A DNA stretch of 64,000 nt. Source: Hyaloperonospora brassicae (lineage: Eukaryota; Oomycota; Peronosporomycetes; Peronosporales; Peronosporaceae). A program made the position numbers and the translations under genes. Shown here piece by piece: positions 35,516-44,952 of the stretch. Under the pieces are notes generated by a model that was given only the letters and a program-made list of their open reading frames with translations, ran no database searches and was not told the origin of the DNA. Location of the stretch: positions 434,001 through 498,000 of the forward strand of contig CANTFL010001211.1 of assembly GCA_947650285.1 (NCBI GenBank), written 5' to 3'. Positions within the stretch are counted from its first letter, which is position 1. Each line of letters starts with the position of its first letter.

Positions 35516-36595
35516 ATGGGTTCCCACTGGGGCGACTCGATCCCCTTGACGCAAACGGCCGTGATCTACGAAGCCGATAAGGCCGCACTGCAAGTGCGCA
35601 AGGACTGGCCGGTCGTGCAGCCCAAGGACCTCAAGCCCGGCGAAGTGCTGGTCCGCATTGCCTACACGGGCGTGTGCCACTCGGACCTGGCGGTCTGGCA
35701 GGGCGAAGGGCCGCCGGTCGCGAAGGCGTTTCCCATGGTGGGCGGCCACGAAGGCGCTGGCCACGTTGCTGCGATCGGAGAGCACACGCGCACGCGTCTT
35801 AAGGTCGGCGACCCCGTGGGGGTCAAGTGGTTGGCCCACACGTGTCTCAGCTGCGAAGACTGCCGCAAAGGGTACGAGACCGCGTGCAGCGCTGCGGAAA
35901 TCCACGGCTTCACGCGCCATGGCACGTTCCAGCAGTGGTGCGTGTCGTTGGCGGACCACGTGACGCCCATTCCATTGACGTTGGACTTGGCGGCCGCAGC
36001 GCCCATCATGTGCGCGGGCCTGACGGTCTACAAAGCTCTGAAGCAAATTCAGGGCTCCTTGGGCGACTACGTCTTGATCCCAGGCGCAGGGGGCGGGTTG
36101 GGCCACTTGGCGTGTCAGTACGCGCGGGCAATGGGCTACAAAGTCGTCGCGGTCGACTCGGGCAAAGACAAGCGCGAGCTGCTCGAGTCGTACGGCGTCA
36201 AGCACTTTATCGACTACATGACCCCTGACGTGGTCGGGCAAGTGCGTGCAGCAACGGACGGACAAGGCGCACATGCCGTGGTGGTCGTTGCAGGGGCCCC
36301 CGATGCGTACAAGGACGCGCTCTTGTGCCTGCGTGCTCGTGGGACGCTCGTGGCCGTGGGCGTGCCCACTGGTGCCGCAATTGTTGCGCCCGTGACGTTG
36401 ATGATCCAGCTCGAACTGCGCATCATCGGGTCCTACGTCGCGAGTCGTCAAGACGGCATCGAAGCCGTCGAGCTCGTGGCCGAGGGACATGTGGTGCCCG
36501 AGTTTACGCTCGAGAAACTCGCCAACCTGCCGGACGTGTTCCGACGCATGCAGGCCGGCAAAGTGCGGAGCCGCGTCGTGCTGGACTGCAAGTGA
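35516..36595 (+). CDS. Zinc-dependent alcohol dehydrogenase, 359 aa
   Basis: A single exon of typical length for class I/Adh1-type medium-chain dehydrogenases. Catalytic zinc ligands: Cys54 (GVCHSD), His78-Glu79 (GGHEGAG) and Cys166 (MCAGLTVY). Structural zinc ligands: Cys110, 113, 116 and 124 (CLSCEDCRKGYETAC). The Rossmann fold starts GAGGGLGHLACQYA (190-203), with Asp214 at the end of the second strand, which favours NAD over NADP. It should interconvert ethanol and acetaldehyde, or similar alcohols, in the cytosol. All key residues are present and GC content is higher than in the transposon half. The 3' flank carries a TAG pentamer and then the LINE insertion. Confidence 0.95.
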   Translation: MGSHWGDSIPLTQTAVIYEADKAALQVRKDWPVVQPKDLKPGEVLVRIAYTGVCHSDLAVWQGEGPPVAKAFPMVGGHEGAGHVAAIGEHTRTRLKVGDPVGVKWLAHTCLSCEDCRKGYETACSAAEIHGFTRHGTFQQWCVSLADHVTPIPLTLDLAAAAPIMCAGLTVYKALKQIQGSLGDYVLIPGAGGGLGHLACQYARAMGYKVVAVDSGKDKRELLESYGVKHFIDYMTPDVVGQVRAATDGQGAHAVVVVAGAPDAYKDALLCLRARGTLVAVGVPTGAAIVAPVTLMIQLELRIIGSYVASRQDGIEAVELVAEGHVVPEFTLEKLANLPDVFRRMQAGKVRSRVVLDCK

Positions 36596-36805
36596 AGTGG
36601 GTGGAACGTTGTTGTGCACGAGAAAACATCACGCAATGGAAGGAGGAGGAGGAGGTGATGATCACACGTACGTAGTAGTAGTAGTAGTAGCAGTGGTAAT
36701 AGTTATACTAGTGGCAGTACCTCTCTATCTCGACACTTGATGCAACTCGATGCCTCATCTGTGGCGTGAGAGTCGCGTCGATCGGACCTGCAGCAGAGGC
36801 CGACG
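36596..36805. other. ADH 3' flank with GGA and TAG tracts
   Basis: Short microsatellites, (GGA)4 near 36640 and (TAG)5 near 36673. The stretch ends at the LINE target site. Confidence 0.6.
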
Positions 36806-38937
36806 TCGTCTCTGCTGCTCGCTTGGCGTCTGCTCACGGCTTCACAAATATCGACCAGTGTTGCTTCTCGAGTACTCATTCTAAACGCCGTCATCTTACC
36901 GTCGATCCTGTTCACGGCGGCCGTTTTTGAGATCCCGTCATGGGCCAGCAAAGACATTCAAAATCTCTACAAACAATTTTTGTGGGACCATTCGACCTCG
37001 ACGGACGCGCGCCGTCATAAAATCAACCCTGGTTTGCTGTACACGCCGAAGAAAGCCGGTGGGGTTGGTCTAGCCTCGGTGGAGGTGGCCATCAAAACGC
37101 AACGGACCAAACACGCGCTGCGCTGGCTCACCCAATCGCACGACAAGTATTTTAATGCTTGGAGGTCCTGGGCGTACCAAGGCGGATCTACCGGTTCGGG
37201 TATGGTCATGCATACATGGCTGCGTAGCCGGGAACGGCCTTTACGCATCAGCAGGTCTTCGCTGGCTTTCGTGGCTAAAGATCTAGACTTGCTTCTTGAG
37301 CCGTCGGCGGCGCACGCTGGTCAACGACGGGATCGGACATCGTCTTTTCTTGATTCTCTCGTACTACAAGCGGTAAGTCGATGGATAGGGCGTGGCTGGG
37401 AACTACACTTTTCCACTACGTTACCTGACGAAGTCCCTCCTCCGGAGGGTTCTGATTATCAACTACGCGCGGTGCGTCAATTTTGGGGGACGTTTGGCTG
37501 GTCCGGCAATCCGTGGATCCGGGATGCTAAAGGTGTGAAGTTGTTGCACTCGAAGTTCAATCAAATAGCCGCCTGCTCTATCGCTGACCTGCACATTTGG
37601 AGGACGGGCCCGACCACCTATGTTTTCACCATCCCGCCCTCGCGGTCAGAGGGAGTCACGTATTCCCAGCCGAAGCTTCGCCGGTGGGCGACAGCAATTT
37701 TATTGGCGTCTCCGTTATGTACGGTCGGGTCAGAATTGGGCGTGGCGGCAGCATTATCTCTTCGGCATCCCCCCCCATTTCGTTATGAATATGACTGGGT
37801 CACTGTGAGTCGGGGTTGCGTCGTGGGAGCTCGCAGGAATTCACTAGAGGAGAGAGACGGAATGGTGCAGTTACGCCAGGGCTCCGATGGGCTGCATTGG
37901 TTGTTTCAAGACGGCCTACCCGAGCTCCACACGGCGTCGGACGGTGACAGCCAGCGATGGGCTACGCACATCCGGCAGCACGGCGTGGTCTTTTATGCTC
38001 ACCCAAGTCACCACCACTTTGCGTGGGGAGTACCCGAAACGGTTCCTAATGGAGCTCTCCGTCAGGCTATTTTGCACCGGGCTTTCTCGCTGCACAAACA
38101 CCGACTAACTCGGCCTTTACTACCCTTATTGGAGCGGCTGGATGCAGTCTATCGAGAGGATTCGTGGCTAAGGGCGGCGGCGCATCAGCAACCATCCCAA
38201 CTTTGGAAACATGATAACGGACTCTCCGACTATCAAGTTTGGACGGCGTATCGAGTCGCCACCAAGCAGCTAAATTTTCATCATGCCGGGCGGGCTGCCG
38301 ACCCCAGCTGCCGGGCCCTGCCTACGTGTCACGGGGTGCCCGAAACGTCGAGGCACGTCTTTTGGGATTGTCAGAAGGCGCGGGCGTGCTGGGCTAAGTT
38401 CATCAGCCATTGGATCGGCGCTTCTGTGTCGAGTGCGGTAGTCCATAGTTGTCTCAGCAACTGTGCGAATCGACAGGCTCCGGCGATCCCGGCGTTTCAG
38501 CGGTCTCGGTTGCTCGAGCGGTTTCACGATGATGCCGCAGCGGGGGAAAAGGTGTGGCGACGGATTTGGTTTTTAATGTGTTCCGTTTGCATTACGCATT
38601 TATGGAGCGAGCGCAACGATGCCGTGTTCAGAGGCGTGCAGTCTACGACGGCTCAAAGTGTCGTCCATTTCTGGACAACCGGCGTCCGTCAATTAACGGC
38701 CTTGGCTATGCGTGAGCATAGAGGGGCGTCGACAGTTCTTCGAGGGGCTCGATTACATGCCTCCCTTGAACTTTTTACTCTTGAGGCTAGCGGAGTTTCG
38801 CTACCACTAGAGAGGTGCCTTGATCCACCGCCGCGACCGGCGCTGTATTCTAGGCTTAGAAGATTTCAGACTTCTAGCGCGTAACCATCATGTGCAATAG
38901 CCAGTCATGAATCTCTCTCTCGTCTCTGCTGCTCGCT
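36806..38937 (+). mobile_element. 5'-truncated LINE (non-LTR retrotransposon) with 18-bp target-site duplication
   Basis: The duplicated target TCGTCTCTGCTGCTCGCT is found at 36806-36823 and again, perfectly, at 38920-38937. The 2096 bp between them start inside LINE ORF2 and end shortly after its stop codon, with no poly-A tail. A truncated 5' end and a long target duplication are the marks of target-primed reverse transcription. The perfect duplication and the unbroken reading frame argue for a recent insertion. Confidence 0.88.
36824..38884 (+). CDS. LINE ORF2 C-terminal fragment with zf-RVT motif
   Basis: The frame is open from the truncation point; the first ATG is at 36980 (634 codons from there). 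The upstream part (VASRVLILNAVILPSILFTAAV, then KQFLWDHS) and HKINPGLLYTPKKAGGVGL match the C-terminal thumb and connection of LINE reverse transcriptases. CHGVPETSRHVFWDCQKARACW (cut here only by its known pattern: C, ET, H-x-F, C, W) is the zf-RVT zinc-binding motif. The RT palm and any endonuclease are missing, so the fragment cannot move itself. No stop or frameshift interrupts it. Confidence 0.85.
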   Translation, partial: WRLLTASQISTSVASRVLILNAVILPSILFTAAVFEIPSWASKDIQNLYKQFLWDHSTSTDARRHKINPGLLYTPKKAGGVGLASVEVAIKTQRTKHALRWLTQSHDKYFNAWRSWAYQGGSTGSGMVMHTWLRSRERPLRISRSSLAFVAKDLDLLLEPSAAHAGQRRDRTSSFLDSLVLQAVSRWIGRGWELHFSTTLPDEVPPPEGSDYQLRAVRQFWGTFGWSGNPWIRDAKGVKLLHSKFNQIAACSIADLHIWRTGPTTYVFTIPPSRSEGVTYSQPKLRRWATAILLASPLCTVGSELGVAAALSLRHPPPFRYEYDWVTVSRGCVVGARRNSLEERDGMVQLRQGSDGLHWLFQDGLPELHTASDGDSQRWATHIRQHGVVFYAHPSHHHFAWGVPETVPNGALRQAILHRAFSLHKHRLTRPLLPLLERLDAVYREDSWLRAAAHQQPSQLWKHDNGLSDYQVWTAYRVATKQLNFHHAGRAADPSCRALPTCHGVPETSRHVFWDCQKARACWAKFISHWIGASVSSAVVHSCLSNCANRQAPAIPAFQRSRLLERFHDDAAAGEKVWRRIWFLMCSVCITHLWSERNDAVFRGVQSTTAQSVVHFWTTGVRQLTALAMREHRGASTVLRGARLHASLELFTLEASGVSLPLERCLDPPPRPALYSRLRRFQTSSA

Positions 38938-39943
38938 CGTTATTGCCTGACGTTCCTCAGGATCACGTGGTGGTCGTCACGGTGCGACTTCCCTCTTCGT
39001 TCACGACCTTTCAGCCGCGTGGTACGTACGTACGTGCGTACGTGCGTTGGTCGATGCATCATACAGCACAAGCGCATCCTCCAGTCGGGTGGCCACTTGA
39101 AGCCTACACACAGCAGCGAGTGTCACGTGACCGTAATTGTGCCAAGAAAGAGCCACTGGCGTAGAAAGACCGACGGCCCCAGTGGGCGGCGGCCGTCATC
39201 AACGCGTATCGATCACGTGGAGCTGTCGCCGGGTCAACAACACCGCTCGAGGCCGCCGTGCGACAGCTCGTGAAAGAAAGCACATCACCCGCCGCTCAAT
39301 GTCTCCCACCAAACGATCGCCTGGACCCGTTTCTGCGGGTTACATGGCACAACGCGGCAGCTCATGTCCGACTCGCGTGCGGCGTTCGCGACGACGGCGT
39401 TTGACGACCACAGTGGACGGACCGCTGTCGTTCGGTCACCTCTCTCACAATCCGCTCACGTCTCCAGTCCTGTGGCAGGCAGTCAGACCTGCGGATAGAC
39501 AGACAGACAGATCTGCCTACAACTTTTCCGCGCGGATCGGTCGTCTGCAGTCTATCGGGTCGTCACGAGTGTTGAGGCTCGACGGCTGGTCCTCGACGAC
39601 AGGGGATCCCACTTTCAGGGAACGACAGAGCGTCCGTCCGGTTCCCAACAAGCGCAGATGGGACGACCTGCTGCTCCCTTCACGGACTAAACGTATCTTG
39701 GCGCCACCGCTTCACGCAGCCCATGATCCGAAACATGCGGTGCGTCCATGTCCGTCTTCCAGATCCCCTCGCAAACACACAGAGAGAGTGAGAGAGGAAC
39801 ACACGCCGCTGCCTGACGAACGCACAGGCGCCACAAACGATCATCCAACGAGCTGAGCGGGTGCGGAACCGCTTTGGAGACTTTGCACGAGCAGCTCACG
39901 TAATCCGCAGCTATCTCTACACGTCCTTTTGACGACGTTGGCA
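38938..39943. other. Upstream region of PX-like paralogue 2
   Basis: Overlapping frames on the plus strand (for example 39137-39856) lack domains and look like non-coding GC-rich sequence. Contains GTACGTAC repeats near 39021-39047 and AGAC repeats near 39496-39510. Confidence 0.5.
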
Positions 39944-40657
39944 ATGCTCGACACGGCGAGCGAGCACTCGAGTCTCGATACGCTCGAGCTAGGCGGACGC
40001 TTGTCACAGCTGTCTCGAGCCAAAGGGGCCGTCGCGCTCAATGGCGTGCACCACGTGCGCATGTACACAACCTACAAGCTCGAGGAGCACGTGACTGTCT
40101 ACGTGCTCGACGTGTTCTTGCAGGCGACACCGAGGGGGTTGCCCAAGACAACAACAGCAACAACGACAACGACAACGGGACGTGTGCCCACGCGTAGACA
40201 GAGCAAGCACCAACGCAGGCGGTTCGACGTGAAAGAAGAGGAGGCCGAAGCCGGTCCGGCCGACTACCAGGTGGAGCACCGCTACTCGGCGTTCCGTGCG
40301 CTGCGCGAGCGCGTGCGCGAGACGGTTGCCGCCCCCAAGGACAAGTCGCATCCCTACTGGTGTCCCTACTGTTCGCGCGTGCGCGAGTTGCTCGGGTCGG
40401 TCGCGTTCCCATGTCGGGTCCCCCACAGCGGCTGCTTGGCCCTAGTCACGAAGTTCCTATCCACTACACTCATTCGCAGGCGCGAGCAGCGCTTGGGTGT
40501 GTTTATCAACGAGCTACTGCGTGCGGCAAAGGACGTGTCGTATCGGTCCGGTTGTCGTCCATGTGACCGGTTTGAAGCTGTTTCGAGGACATTGAGCGAC
40601 TTTTTCACGCCAGCGACAACGAGGCCGACCGGAACGGACAGGAACGCACGTTTGTAG
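39944..40657 (+). CDS. PX-domain-like protein, paralogue 2 (237 aa)
   Basis: ATG at 39944 begins MLDTASEHSSLD. The layout matches the gene at 32127: a strand segment VHHVRMYTTYKLEEHVTVYVLD (36-56), a low-complexity insertion (Thr-rich 69-78, basic 83-93), the PX hallmark YQVEHRYSAFRALRERV (108-124), a CPYC pair (140-143) and the C-terminal helix GVFINELLRAAKD (185-197). A phosphoinositide-binding, endosome-related role is inferred from the motif only. The two genes lie about 7 kb apart in opposite orientation with the dehydrogenase gene and the LINE between them. Confidence 0.6.
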   Translation: MLDTASEHSSLDTLELGGRLSQLSRAKGAVALNGVHHVRMYTTYKLEEHVTVYVLDVFLQATPRGLPKTTTATTTTTTGRVPTRRQSKHQRRRFDVKEEEAEAGPADYQVEHRYSAFRALRERVRETVAAPKDKSHPYWCPYCSRVRELLGSVAFPCRVPHSGCLALVTKFLSTTLIRRREQRLGVFINELLRAAKDVSYRSGCRPCDRFEAVSRTLSDFFTPATTRPTGTDRNARL

Positions 40658-42049
40658 CAGATACTGAACGGGTGGTCGGGAGGGCGTGTGGGACGTCGGG
40701 ACGCCACGAACACTTGGACGTTGTATGGTTGTGCCACGCGGGACTGGGAGATGACGCTAGGTACGCGCGAGACGAAGCTTGCGTAGGTGCGCATGTGTTG
40801 TGTGTGTAAAATGGACGGGTATGTACGAGGAAGGGCACGAGTCAAGAGAGAGAGAGAGAGAGTGATTGAAGGCACTACACGTCGTTTGTCTCCTGTTGTA
40901 AACGAGATCTTTGCTGGTGTTGTCGTTGCTGGATACCGATCCATCGACGTTTTCTAGTTAGCTGGCCTTAATCCTATAGCGTAGAGGCACGCGATATCAT
41001 CGGTACACTGCAATTACTTGGCAAGAGGGGCCTTTGTTGACCAGTAGATCAATTGCTGTTGTCCAAGTGCGACAGCATCACGTAGATGGCGTCTTTGCTA
41101 CAGCATCGGTCAGCATCCGCCCGAGTCTGTTTATCCACCGAGACCACAAACGCAGCGGTCGTCTTGTCAGAACGATTTGCTGTCCTCGCGATCACCAGTT
41201 GAGCTCAGAAGGGCTTTCTAGTGCTTTTTAGTATTCTTGTCCGGTTGTTGTAGTTGTTGTCCTAATGCTATAGGTGCAGAGGTCAGACATGCAGCATGTC
41301 CGAGTCGTCTCGACGGACAGCTGCAAGAGCACACAGTGACGTATCAGACACGCACTTGCTCGACAGTCGAGCAGCCACAGGGACGGTATATATCACGTTG
41401 TAGCTGCAACTAGACACTTTACTGGCGCGACCATACGAAGCGGTGTCCGTCGTGTGTGCTTCTTCTCACGTTCCTTCCGCCGAAACCTTACCGTCCATAC
41501 CGAGAATCATCTCATACCAACGGTGCCACGGCGCGTGACTACCATGGAAACGTTGTATGGTCGCCATGCCACCGCTTCACAATGCCACGAAATGATACGC
41601 ATGCTAACGAGCAAAAGAGCCACAGACCGTTCGACTTGTCGTGTTGGCCATTCCATCGAGCGTTCAGACCGTCAGTGTATCCCAAAACAACGGCCACGAC
41701 ACTCGACGCGCGTCAGCCCTATCGTAACACGGCTTGAGGTATGGTACAATGCAATCGCGCAAGAGCCGTCAAGGCAAGTGGAAAGCGCAGTTCTGACGCT
41801 CGCTAGACGGACAAAGAGGACAACGCGTGTCTTGTGACTACCGATAGCTTTCTGTGCACTTGAGACGATCGATAGAGCTGCTAGGGACTGATACAACCGA
41901 AGACAGCAAGTTGTCAATCGCTGCTGATGCCACTAGCAACGTAGCAGCACAAACAGAAGATTGTGTGGCATTATTGTTGAAGAGCGCAAGGTCAGTGGGG
42001 ACGTGAGGTCGACGAGGCGCTTACGAACGAATCGTGTGGAAAGGCTGCC
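40658..42049. other. Intergenic; no supported gene
   Basis: Contains a (GA)n run at 40848-40862. Open frames are short and overlapping, without recognisable domains. Confidence 0.5.
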
Positions 42050-43441
42050 ATGTTTCGGTGGCTAGTGGTCGAGAGGGGGGTTGTAAGTGACTACAATGTA
42101 TCGCTTCGCGCCGCGACAAATATGTCGATCGTGCAATTGAGGTTACGCGAAGTAGACAATGGTCAGCGTTATGCTGCGGGATCGACGCCGACACTTCGCA
42201 TGGCGGTACTTAACCAATATGTTTACTTCTGGCTTGCACGCAGGCGCCACCTACAAGTGTTCGCAGTGATACGCAATGGATGTAGGATCAGGCACGATAT
42301 CAAAACGATTGCAGTACGCAAAACCGATCATCTATGCTGCGCTGCTTGTCGTAGAGAACCACGTCGACACTCCCTTCGCTCACAGATTGAGTCTGCATCG
42401 CTCGCTGACGCACATGTTGCAAAGCATTTGCTTATGCTACAATCGCAAAGGTGGCAAAACTGCGTTGTCGGCGCACAAGATCGATCTGAGGCTCATGAGC
42501 TTTCGTAATGGATGATAGCATACTTCACTACAGTGCTGGTAGGGACAGTCTCCAAGACTCAACGTCGCCGAAGTTGTCGTGTAACCCATTATCCTATTTG
42601 GACTGGACAGATGCATGTAGATATCCGAAATCATTGGCCTGATGATGTCAATCCGACTACTTCGTGTACACGAAAAGGAAGTGCTAGTTCAGCACGCGGT
42701 CAACGCGTTGCGTGACGTCAACTGCAGACATGGTCGAAACGGCTTTGCGTCTGTCGGTTTAGATGCAGGCTGAGACGTCGCACGAGGGATCGGCCCGCTG
42801 CACCGAAAAAGCTCTAGCCTTCGTACCAACGTTGCAATCTCGAGCGGCCAGACTCGACCAGGCAGGCGCTGTCACGCAGCTACTGGTCACACTTGAACTC
42901 CGCTTCCCGGCTATCCTGCATGCTATTGCTACCAGTCCGAGGTGCAGTGTAAAACATGACTGGCGGGCACGACATTGTCGGGGATACAGCGCATCGCCTT
43001 TCCGCTGGCTCCGGATGTCGGCTTTCGAAAGCGCTGCCGGCTGCTCGTCCGCCCTCCCGATCTTCAACGTTGCGACGCCGCTACGGCGGACGACCGCTGC
43101 GAAGTTTGCCGGTGCACAGTATATACGAGCAGCAAAAAATGATACACAAGACGGAGTTTACGAAGGGTCAGTCACCCGTCAAGAAGTTGACGCAACCAGT
43201 GGAGCGATTCGACTTCGTGCGTAGCCACCAAAGCCAATACGTAACTTTCGATCCACGAGCACACAACACTTCCACCTTCGAGGCATGTACGAATGACCAG
43301 CTTTTCCCAGCGACGGCCATTGCTGACGGCAAGCGAGCATACGGTTCTGGCGAAGTCGCAGTCAAAAGTCGGACGGACTCAACGGGTTCCTTGCCACTCA
43401 TGAAGACGCCCATGTCGATGGCAATGGCAATGTGCTCTTAG
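42050..43441 (+). pseudogene. Coding-like stretch in several frames, unrecognised
   Basis: Plus-strand frames that look protein-like follow one another: 42050-42508 (LRMAVLNQYVYFWLARRR), 42276-42515 (AKPIIYAALLVVENHVDT), 42763-43224 (CTEKALAFVPTLQSR, LLVTLELRFPAIL) and 42956-43441 (KMIHKTEFTKGQSPVKK). Frames shift between them and I can find no consistent splice pattern. It could be a decayed gene or a multi-exon gene I cannot resolve. Confidence 0.2.
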
Positions 43442-43882
43442 CACCTGCGTCTTGTCCATAAACTTTGTCCACCATCATCATCATCATCATCAGTACTATG
43501 TCTCCTCTCCTACGTCTCTTGTCGCACGTGACACGTTCCACTCATCTTCTTTCCGCCTTCGTTGCTCTCCGTACCGTCTTCCGTGAGCTTCGCTGTAGCG
43601 TTGTGTACGTGCCAGTTCACTTGCGCGCTGCTTACTGTACTGATCATCATCGTCGGTTCGTTCGTTTTCGTTGAAGGCAGCAACAAAGCAATCGATTATC
43701 TCGTCGACGGATTTCTAGCCGCGTAGCAAGTGGCGACTTCCCGACACCTCCTTTTGTATGCATTCCACACGTCTCTCACGCGAGCGAACACGTTCCATTA
43801 TGCACATCGAACGTACTGCCGTATATTACACTGCAATCTATTGCGACCATAAAGTATCTAGCCACCAGTTCAACAACGACGG

Positions 43883-43918
<36 letters not shown>

Positions 43919-44166
43919 GTAAGCGATTCCATGGCATCCGCTCGTGTCTCGCCCTCATATGCGACTTGCTCCAGACCACACACACACTCCTCGACTTCCA
44001 CGTCCCTCTCACGGGTCATGCAAGGCGACTGCTACACCACCAAACAATATTAAATCATCGTCCGACCTCTGCTGCCTTCATCTCTCCCTCCCTCCCCCCC
44101 CCTCTTCTCTCTCCTTCCCCTCTGTGCCAGCAGCTCAATGTCGCCTCTCGTCCTCCCCATTTTCCC
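43442..44166. other. Intergenic with (CT)n microsatellite
   Basis: It holds a (CAT)n tract near 43473-43492 and a (CT)15 run at 43885-43915. No gene is visible; it includes the 3' flank of the minus-strand gene ending at 44167. Confidence 0.6.
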
Positions 44167-44952
44167 CTACAAGTCGTACTCTTTCGGGTCCGACATGGCG
44201 CTGCTACGGCGCATGCGCTCGGCCAGCGGCAGCGAGAAAAACAGCGGCATCTTGTTCTGCAGCACGGGGCGGATCTCACTTCCGTGCACGTTGTCAAACT
44301 CGGATGGCCGCAGCTCGGGCTCGAACGTGCTGTCGACTTCGCTGCCGCCAAAGATCAGGAACGACACGTGCAGCGGATCCCGATTCGACTCGACGCCACT
44401 GCACTCAATGGCGTCCAAGAGCTCCGACACGTCCGTCGGCGACTGCTTTGCCTGGACAAACGACGCAGTAGCCTTTGGCTCGGACGGGTTCGGGGGGTCA
44501 TCTTCCCTGTCAACTGCCTTCTTCTTGTCCTGCTTGACGCGCTTGTGGCTGTTCACGGGCTTCTCTTCCATGAGCGGACACACAGACGTCAGCGTCTCGC
44601 GCTCTTGATACAGCAGCGGGTCACTGACCTCGAGAGGGATCTCCGGCATCGACTGCCGGTGGGAGCCGTAGATCCACTGCGTCATGCGGTTCGACGACGC
44701 GTCGCTCGCGAGCGGCGGCCGCACGAGGAGATCGTCTCCGTCGCTGCACTTGCGCTTGAAGAAGCCGCCCACGGCGCGGATGAGGCCGCGGTGCTTCTTC
44801 TTCTTGGCAGTGGCAGTGGCAGTAGCGGTAGTCGTAGTATTGTGAGGAGGTCCACAAGCTGCAGGCGGAGGAGGACTTGTGGCGGCGGGCACGGGCGGAG
44901 GCGGCGCACGTGACGACGAGAACGTCGCGGCGGAATCGGCGAGTCGCGACAT
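44167..44952 (-). CDS. Unrecognised protein, two-motif family member A (261 aa)
   Basis: The ATG at 44952 begins MSRLADSAATF. A Pro/Thr-rich disordered start (16-49) and a basic run (50-55) are followed by LIRAVGGFFKRKC (57-69) and SNRMTQWIYGS (87-97), then a charged middle. The C-terminal 65 residues carry two motifs shared with the genes at 48980 and 50827: VSFLIFGGSE (196-205) and KMPLFFSLP (234-242). No known domain, signal peptide or transmembrane helix is evident. The family name, function and location are unknown to me. It is transcribed away from the other two members. Confidence 0.6.
   Translation of the reverse strand: MSRLADSAATFSSSRAPPPPVPAATSPPPPAACGPPHNTTTTATATATAKKKKHRGLIRAVGGFFKRKCSDGDDLLVRPPLASDASSNRMTQWIYGSHRQSMPEIPLEVSDPLLYQERETLTSVCPLMEEKPVNSHKRVKQDKKKAVDREDDPPNPSEPKATASFVQAKQSPTDVSELLDAIECSGVESNRDPLHVSFLIFGGSEVDSTFEPELRPSEFDNVHGSEIRPVLQNKMPLFFSLPLAERMRRSSAMSDPKEYDL

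Noticed and set aside
35489..36619. A 376-codon minus-strand frame over the ADH gene
   Set aside because: It is the shadow of the GC-rich dehydrogenase gene, whose catalytic motifs are all on the plus strand.
39137..39856. A 239-codon plus-strand gene upstream of PX-like paralogue 2
   Set aside because: Composition is Arg/Ser/Pro-rich as expected of GC-rich non-coding DNA, no domain is seen, and the frame starts without a good ATG context.
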